Origin: DAIUFH01 sp036844705
Lineage (GTDB): Bacteria > Bacillota > Clostridia > Tissierellales > Tissierellaceae
Direction: 5' to 3'
Length of the DNA stretch: 47,874 nt
Assembly (NCBI GenBank): GCA_036844705.1
Contig: DAIUFH010000007.1
Location: 1-47,874, forward strand
Shown: positions 43,880 to 47,874 of the stretch, piece after piece
Position numbering within the stretch: the first letter of the stretch is position 1
Layout: each line of letters begins with the position of its first letter
Made by a program: the position numbers and the translations under genes
Notes under the pieces: generated by a model
The model's input: the letters and a program-made list of their open reading frames with translations, nothing else
Databases searched by the model: none
Told to the model about the DNA's origin: nothing

Positions 43880-43902
43880 ACCATTTTTCAAATATATGTC
43901 CA
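43874..43902 (-). promoter_or_regulatory. Promoter of the flavoprotein gene
   Basis: TGGACA (43897-43902) and TAAAAT (43874-43879) are exactly 17 bases apart on the minus strand. Transcription should begin inside the tandem repeat. The -10 box itself is part of the partial repeat copy. Confidence 0.65.
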
Positions 43903-43911
43903 CATAACAAA

Positions 43912-43931
43912 AAAGAGGCCATTGGCCTCCA
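43912..43931 (-). terminator. Terminator after the uracil permease gene
   Basis: The minus strand has GAGGCC-AAT-GGCCTC followed by TTTTTT, a compact GC-rich stem. It ends the permease transcript before the flavoprotein promoter. Confidence 0.9.
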
Positions 43932-43956
43932 TATGATATTACCTTATTTTTTATTA

Positions 43957-45216
43957 TTAATTATTATTTTTGTAGTTTAATACTGTATTTAAGATTATAC
44001 CAACTAATGCTGCAAAGCTTAGTCCTGTTATTTTTATTGTCTCATTTATTGGTATTCCTACTGTAAATCCTAATATGCTCTCTAACTGTGAACTGAATAA
44101 TCCTAGTACTAATATAGTTGCCATTACGATGATGTTTTTAGCATTAAATTTTACTTCACTATTTTTTATTGTTTTTGCTCCTATTAAGGAAATCATACTG
44201 AAAAGCATAAGGCTTATTCCGCCCATTACTGCATTTGGAATTGTTGTTAAAGTTGCTCCAACTTTCGAAACAAAAGCTAGTATTACAGCGAATACTGCTG
44301 CTAATCTTAGTATCGATGGATCATAGTTCTTTGTGATTGCTAATACACCTGTATTTTCGCCATATGTTGTATTTGCAGGTCCTCCAATTAGAGCTGCAAA
44401 GGTTGTTGCTAATCCATCTCCAAGCAATGTTCTATTTAGGCCTGGGTCTTCAATAAAGTTCTTACCTACTACCTGACCATTGGTAGTTATATCACCTAAG
44501 TGTTCCATAAATACTGCCAATACTATAGGTGCTGTTATTGCAATTGCTCCTATATCAAATTTAGGTAGTCTAAATGGAGGAAGTGATATGATTGCTGCGT
44601 TTGATACTGCAGTAATGTCAACTAAACCTATACTATATGATATTGTATATCCAACTAGAACTCCTATTAGTATTGAAAGTTGTTTGAATAGTCCTTTACC
44701 TTTAAAGTTTACCAATAAAGCAGTTCCCAAGGTAATTGCCGCAATTACAAGATTTTCCTTAGCCATTCCAAAGGCTGTCGGTATAAGATTCATTCCTATA
44801 ACGATTATCATTGGTCCTACTACTTGTGGTGCTAATACTCTTTGAACTTTTTCTACACCTATTTTTTTGATAAAGAAAGACATAAGAACATAAATCAAGC
44901 CTGCAACTACCATGCCGCCTTGAGCATATGCTAAGTCACCATTATACAATTCTTTTATCGTTAAAATTACTGGAATAAACGCGAAGGATGAACCCAGAAA
45001 TGCGGGAACTTTTCCTTTTGTACATGCATGGAATATAAGTGTGCCAGCTCCTGCACAGAATAGAGCGATTGATGGATCTAGGCCAGTTAGAATTGGTACT
45101 AATACTGTTGCCCCAAACATTGCGATAAGATGTTGTAACGCTAGTACTGATTTTTTTGCGCCTTGCAGAACTGCAGAGGTACCCCCTATAGAGTTCTTGA
45201 ATACATGATCTGTCAT
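43957..45216 (-). CDS. Uracil permease (nucleobase-cation symporter 2 family)
   Basis: A 419-residue membrane transporter. It begins SVLALQHLIAMFGATVLVPI and shows the family's HACTKGKVPAFLGSSFAFIP and GLATTFAALIGGPANTTYGE, with NTTYGENTGVLAITK around the conserved substrate-site Glu (QNTGV type). Twelve to fourteen hydrophobic segments are visible. This pattern is that of UraA/PyrP uracil permeases. A PyrR-binding sequence next to the ribosome binding site indicates control by UMP, supporting uracil as substrate. Confidence 0.92.
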   Translation of the reverse strand: MTDHVFKNSIGGTSAVLQGAKKSVLALQHLIAMFGATVLVPILTGLDPSIALFCAGAGTLIFHACTKGKVPAFLGSSFAFIPVILTIKELYNGDLAYAQGGMVVAGLIYVLMSFFIKKIGVEKVQRVLAPQVVGPMIIVIGMNLIPTAFGMAKENLVIAAITLGTALLVNFKGKGLFKQLSILIGVLVGYTISYSIGLVDITAVSNAAIISLPPFRLPKFDIGAIAITAPIVLAVFMEHLGDITTNGQVVGKNFIEDPGLNRTLLGDGLATTFAALIGGPANTTYGENTGVLAITKNYDPSILRLAAVFAVILAFVSKVGATLTTIPNAVMGGISLMLFSMISLIGAKTIKNSEVKFNAKNIIVMATILVLGLFSSQLESILGFTVGIPINETIKITGLSFAALVGIILNTVLNYKNNN

Positions 45217-45223
45217 ATAATCT

Positions 45224-45248
45224 CTCCTTTCCAGCCTCTCAGGACTGA
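45224..45248 (-). promoter_or_regulatory. PyrR-type RNA binding loop at the permease ribosome binding site
   Basis: The minus-strand leader reads CAGTCCTGAGAGGCTG (45232-45247), matching the PyrR-binding consensus ARUCCNGNGAGGYU. The stem closing bases CAG/CTG are present, and the ribosome binding site AAAGGAG (45224-45230) follows within three bases. PyrR with UMP could bind this hairpin and block initiation. There is no terminator between it and the gene. Confidence 0.85.
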
Positions 45249-45277
45249 TTTAAAGTATTTGGTTTTTATTCTCATTG

Positions 45278-45306
45278 ATTATATCATCTCAATTACTTTT
45301 ATGCAA
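45278..45306 (-). promoter_or_regulatory. Sigma-A-type promoter of the permease gene
   Basis: TTGCAT (45301-45306) and TATAAT (45278-45283) are 17 bases apart on the minus strand, about 65 bases before the start codon, so the PyrR site falls within the short leader. Confidence 0.8.
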
Positions 45307-45333
45307 CTGTTATATTTATGATAAATTTGGTTA

Positions 45334-45365
45334 AAAAAAGAGTTGAATCTATTAATCCAACTCTT
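45334..45365. terminator. Terminator at the end of the LTA-synthase-like gene
   Basis: AAAAAGAGTTG and CAACTCTTTTTTT pair across 12 bases. The left arm contains the last codons (Glu-Leu) of the gene and its stop is in the loop. T runs on both strands make it potentially bidirectional. Confidence 0.85.
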
Positions 45366-47181
45366 TTTCTTTAAAATTGTGGCTAAAATAATACTCAACA
45401 TTTAAAAAATTATCATATCTTTCCTGGTTATCAGGGGATAGTGCGTCAGTATATTTACCATCTTCCTTGAAATATACTTTATTATTTACATCAATATGAG
45501 CTTTGTAGTCCATTAAAAACTGCATATATTCATTTCCTTTCCAACTAAGAACTTCAAATAATTCTGCCATGAGAAGATTTGGGCTAACATCTCTACCAAC
45601 CCCTACTAGATCATTATCAAGAACCTCTTTAGCACTATCATTTCCCCAAATAACATATGGAGTTTCATAATAATTTTTGAAGCCCTCTTCCTTTCCCAAA
45701 TCCAAATCAATACCTAACATTTCATATCCAGTGGCATCCTTACCAAGCCAAGGATTATGGTCTCCAAAGAAGACTATTATAGTTGGTTCCTCTTCATTTT
45801 CGAAGTAATCAATAAGTTTTTTTATTGCCTTATCTGTTTTACTTATTCCAGCTAAATAATTATTAATAATATTGTAAGTCTTTTCATCATATGTTTCTTT
45901 CTTCTTCAAAAATTGATTTTCAGAATACTTTTCATCAGAATAAGGCCCATGATTTTGATATGTTACGGTAAAATTGAAATAAGGATCATTGTTCGATTTA
46001 CTATTCTCAAAGCCTTCAATTATAAAGTCAAAGAAATCAAAATCCTCATAAAACTCTTCCCGGATAGCTTGATATTTATTTTCATAATAATCAAATGAAT
46101 CAAATCCTAAATCTGGATTTACATTCCTTCTATTATAAAACCATCCATAGATTGGGTGCATAGCTTCTGTTCTATAACCCTGATCCTTCAGGTACCAAAC
46201 AAATGAATTGGTCTTACTAAAATACTGAGGATGATTGTTATAGCCTGTAATAAACGACCTTTCAGTCTGAATCGTGTCTCCTGCAAATATATTTGTAACT
46301 AGATGACCATGTATGGATTCATTTTGAATTTCATGAAAATTTACATAAGGGTCAATTTTAAATTCCACATTTTCAAATTTTGAAAAATCATTATATGCTT
46401 CAAACATTATAGAAATTATATTTACTTTCTTATCTGCCGATATATCTTTATATTCATATTTGTTTAATTCCTGTATTGCCCTCTCTTCATCATATCCCTC
46501 TAACACTCTATCCTTTGCAGAAGTTATGCTGTATATAAATGGATATACAAATCCTTTTGACTGAAATTGCTGTGTTTGTGACCAAATGTTTATTAATTCC
46601 TTGTCTCCAATCTTATTATAAAGTTCATAGTTAAAATAAGGTCCTTTAAATGTTATGATACTCCCTATAATTACAATTGTAAGAAGTGAAAATCTCATTT
46701 TCTTAGAATTTATTTTATAATTAAATATTAATGCTAATAAAACTGTAATAATTATAAGTCCTATAAACATTGCTATCATATTTGGAGTAAATCTGATTTC
46801 ATAACGATTGGTCATTTCCATTGATTCCTTAATAAGCTTTATATCAATAAAGGAAAAAGGATCATCTCTATAGGTTAGTTTAAATTTATTTACAACTGCC
46901 AATATAACAAACAAAGTGGATGATAAAAATCCAACCCACAATCTATTCGAGATAAGATAAATAGTTGTCATAAATAAAAATATAGGTATTATATTCATTA
47001 GAATTAGTAACGGGCTTGTAAAATAACTTCTAAATAAAGGCATATCAATATTCCAAACAGGACTTGCGAATATGAAGGTTAATGTCATTATTAAAAAACT
47101 TGATACTAATAAAATAAAAAAGGTAAATAATCCTTTTAAGTATTTGTTCTTAAAGTCAAACATTTCTTTGATGTATTTCAT
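45352..47181 (-). CDS. LTA synthase family membrane sulfatase
   Basis: A 609-residue protein with five hydrophobic segments in residues 1-175 (for example GLFTFFILLVSSFLIMTLTF and MIAMFIGLIIITVLLALIF), then an extracellular sulfatase-like domain. Metal and active-site candidates are IISIMFEAYNDF (Glu), FAGDTIQTERSFITGY (catalytic Thr) and IIVFFGDHNPW (Asp and His). It resembles lipoteichoic-acid synthases, which transfer glycerol phosphate from phosphatidylglycerol, but the class also includes phosphoglycerol and ethanolamine transferases. It has its own strong promoter (47218-47246). Confidence 0.88.
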   Translation of the reverse strand: MKYIKEMFDFKNKYLKGLFTFFILLVSSFLIMTLTFIFASPVWNIDMPLFRSYFTSPLLILMNIIPIFLFMTTIYLISNRLWVGFLSSTLFVILAVVNKFKLTYRDDPFSFIDIKLIKESMEMTNRYEIRFTPNMIAMFIGLIIITVLLALIFNYKINSKKMRFSLLTIVIIGSIITFKGPYFNYELYNKIGDKELINIWSQTQQFQSKGFVYPFIYSITSAKDRVLEGYDEERAIQELNKYEYKDISADKKVNIISIMFEAYNDFSKFENVEFKIDPYVNFHEIQNESIHGHLVTNIFAGDTIQTERSFITGYNNHPQYFSKTNSFVWYLKDQGYRTEAMHPIYGWFYNRRNVNPDLGFDSFDYYENKYQAIREEFYEDFDFFDFIIEGFENSKSNNDPYFNFTVTYQNHGPYSDEKYSENQFLKKKETYDEKTYNIINNYLAGISKTDKAIKKLIDYFENEEEPTIIVFFGDHNPWLGKDATGYEMLGIDLDLGKEEGFKNYYETPYVIWGNDSAKEVLDNDLVGVGRDVSPNLLMAELFEVLSWKGNEYMQFLMDYKAHIDVNNKVYFKEDGKYTDALSPDNQERYDNFLNVEYYFSHNFKEKELD

Positions 47182-47217
47182 ATTTAAACTCCAATCTAAT
47201 TTTTATTTACCTATAAT

Positions 47218-47246
47218 ATTATACACCTTTATGACATAAATCTCAA
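47218..47246 (-). promoter_or_regulatory. Sigma-A-type promoter of the LTA-synthase-like gene
   Basis: TTGAGA (47241-47246) and TATAAT (47218-47223) are 17 bases apart on the minus strand, about 37 bases before the ATG with GGAG upstream. Confidence 0.8.
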
Positions 47247-47306
47247 ACATGGCTGCATACTTGACCTAATCACCCATTTAACACTTATTTGTAAAAGTAA
47301 ATCACG

Positions 47307-47333
47307 CAAAAAAACAGATCATAGATCTGTTTA
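47307..47333 (-). terminator. Terminator of the tRNA operon
   Basis: The minus strand has AAACAGATC-TAT-GATCTGTTT followed by a T run, immediately after the last tRNA. Confidence 0.88.
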
Positions 47334-47338
47334 GAAAT

Positions 47339-47415
47339 TGGTGGGCCTTCAGGGACTCGAACCCCGGACCTACCGGTTATGAGCCGGGCGCTCTAACCAA
47401 CTGAGCTAAAGGCCC
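47339..47415 (-). tRNA. tRNA with CAT anticodon (Met elongator or Ile2)
   Basis: Acceptor GGGCCTT/AAGGCCC, anticodon loop CTCATAA, T arm GGGGTTCGAGTCCC, and encoded ACCA. A CAT anticodon can mean elongator Met or the lysidine-modified Ile2 tRNA. The CTCATAA loop resembles both, and the sequence alone does not settle it; the initiator form is excluded by its paired acceptor end. Confidence 0.9.
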
Positions 47416-47434
47416 CAATATATATTGGAAAAAA

Positions 47435-47523
47435 TGGCGGAGAGGGTGGGATTCGAACCCACGTGGGCTTACACCCTAACGGTTTTCAAGACCGCCCCGT
47501 TATGACCGCTTCGGTACCTCTCC
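47435..47523 (-). tRNA. tRNA-Ser (anticodon TGA)
   Basis: A class II tRNA of 89 bases with a long variable arm. Acceptor is GGAGAGG/CCTCTCC with discriminator G and encoded CCA. The anticodon loop CTTGAAA carries TGA. Confidence 0.95.
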
Positions 47524-47543
47524 ATTAAATTTATTGATTACTA

Positions 47544-47619
47544 TGGTGATCCATCCGCGACTCGAACGCGGGACACCCTGATTAAAAGTCAGGTGCTCTG
47601 CCAACTGAGCTAATGGATC
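47544..47619 (-). tRNA. tRNA-Lys (anticodon TTT)
   Basis: Acceptor GATCCAT/ATGGATC, anticodon stem CTGA/TCAG with loop CTTTTAA (TTT), T arm CGCGTTCGAGTCGCG, and encoded ACCA. Confidence 0.95.
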
Positions 47620-47630
47620 ATATTTATTCA

Positions 47631-47705
47631 ATTCACAGTTCACGATTCACAATTCACAATTGTTTGGATCATTCTCTTGGGTCTTAAACCCGAGATTCTT
47701 CGTGA
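47631..47705. repeat. Dispersed repeat copy inside the tRNA operon
   Basis: Between tRNA-Lys and tRNA-Gln lies a TTCACAGTTCACGATTCACA run (47631-47660) followed by AAACCCGAGATTCTTCGTGA (47687-47706), a truncated copy of the second repeat. The other tRNA spacers here are about 20 bases. Confidence 0.85.
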
Positions 47706-47722
47706 TTTGTGCATTGGTTAAT

Positions 47723-47799
47723 TGGCTGGGGTGACAGGACTCGAACCTGTGGAATGCTAGAGTCAAAGTCTAGTGCCTTACCGACTTGGCTACACCCCA
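47723..47799 (-). tRNA. tRNA-Gln (anticodon TTG)
   Basis: Acceptor TGGGGTG/CACCCCA with discriminator G and encoded CCA. The anticodon loop CTTTGAC carries TTG. With no GlnRS gene in view, charging may go by the Glu-tRNA amidation route. Confidence 0.95.
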
Positions 47800-47819
47800 A
47801 AGTCAATGTTAGGTCATAA

Positions 47820-47874
47820 TGGTGCGCCTAGGGGGATTCGAACCTCCGGCACACGGATTAGAAGTCCGTTGCTC
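47820..47874 (-). tRNA. tRNA-Arg (anticodon TCT), cut by window edge
   Basis: The 3' two thirds are present: anticodon loop CTTCTAA (TCT), variable loop, T arm GGAGGTTCGAATCCCC with a following acceptor strand TAGGCGC, and encoded ACCA. The 5' acceptor strand and most of the D arm lie beyond the window. Confidence 0.9.

Noticed and set aside
43650..43880. Plus-strand ORF ending in repeated Phe-Leu-Leu-Ser-Leu
   Set aside because: It is antisense to the flavoprotein gene and its end is simply the 15-bp tandem repeat read in frame.

Overview
This is a 47.9 kb chromosomal window from a low-GC, spore-forming Firmicute. A Clostridia lineage near the Tissierellales fits best, but that is inferred from protein character and gene order only. 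Supporting signs are AT-rich codon use, AGGAGG-type ribosome binding sites, SigH, the ctsR-mcsA-mcsB-clpC operon, T-box leaders, a CarD/YacL/IspDF cluster and short dispersed intergenic repeats. Nearly all genes lie on the minus strand.

Layout, left to right. (1) 1-12.3 kb, minus: tuf (cut by the window edge), tRNA-Thr, sigH, rae1-like NYN nuclease, rlmB, thyX, mrnC, cysS, gltX, proS (T-box), ispF, ispD, yacL, carD. This is the conserved block next to the ribosomal/str region, linking translation, isoprenoid synthesis and transcription control. (2) 12.4-13.7 kb: one divergent gene of unknown role and a decayed ECF sigma/membrane-protein pair. (3) 13.7-19.6 kb: radA and the Clp stress operon with a CtsR operator. 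(4) 19.6-26.9 kb: a secreted transglutaminase-like protein behind a c-di-GMP-I riboswitch, a second EF-G-like GTPase, an anchored protein of unknown role, lepB, a 3-methyladenine glycosylase, a phosphatase, a broken pterin dehydratase gene and a sirtuin. (5) 26.9-30.1 kb, plus: sfsA, a 268-bp MITE-like element with 8-bp target duplication, and recQ. (6) 30.1-36.5 kb, minus: an amino-sugar operon with mannose-family PTS IIC-IID-IIA-IIB, nagA, a SIS-domain protein, murQ and a GntR/UTRA regulator. It looks like a uptake and MurNAc/GlcNAc recycling unit. (7) 36.7-47.2 kb, minus: GNAT acetyltransferase, ileS behind an Ile T-box, a COG4091-type oxidoreductase, an HI0933-family flavoprotein, a uracil permease under a PyrR-type RNA site, and an LTA-synthase-like sulfatase. 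(8) 47.3 kb to the end: a minus-strand tRNA operon Arg-Gln-Lys-Ser-Met/Ile with its terminator.

The most notable points are: an IleRS2-type isoleucyl-tRNA synthetase whose HXGH signature reads GIHH (the GXHH form linked to mupirocin hyper-resistance); the c-di-GMP riboswitch abutting a ribosome binding site; a PyrR-binding loop next to the permease ribosome binding site; the MITE; two clear pseudogene loci; a 5' leader built of 15-bp tandem repeats; and two families of dispersed intergenic repeats. I found no prophage, CRISPR array, defence island or intact transposase, and no wholly new multi-gene system.
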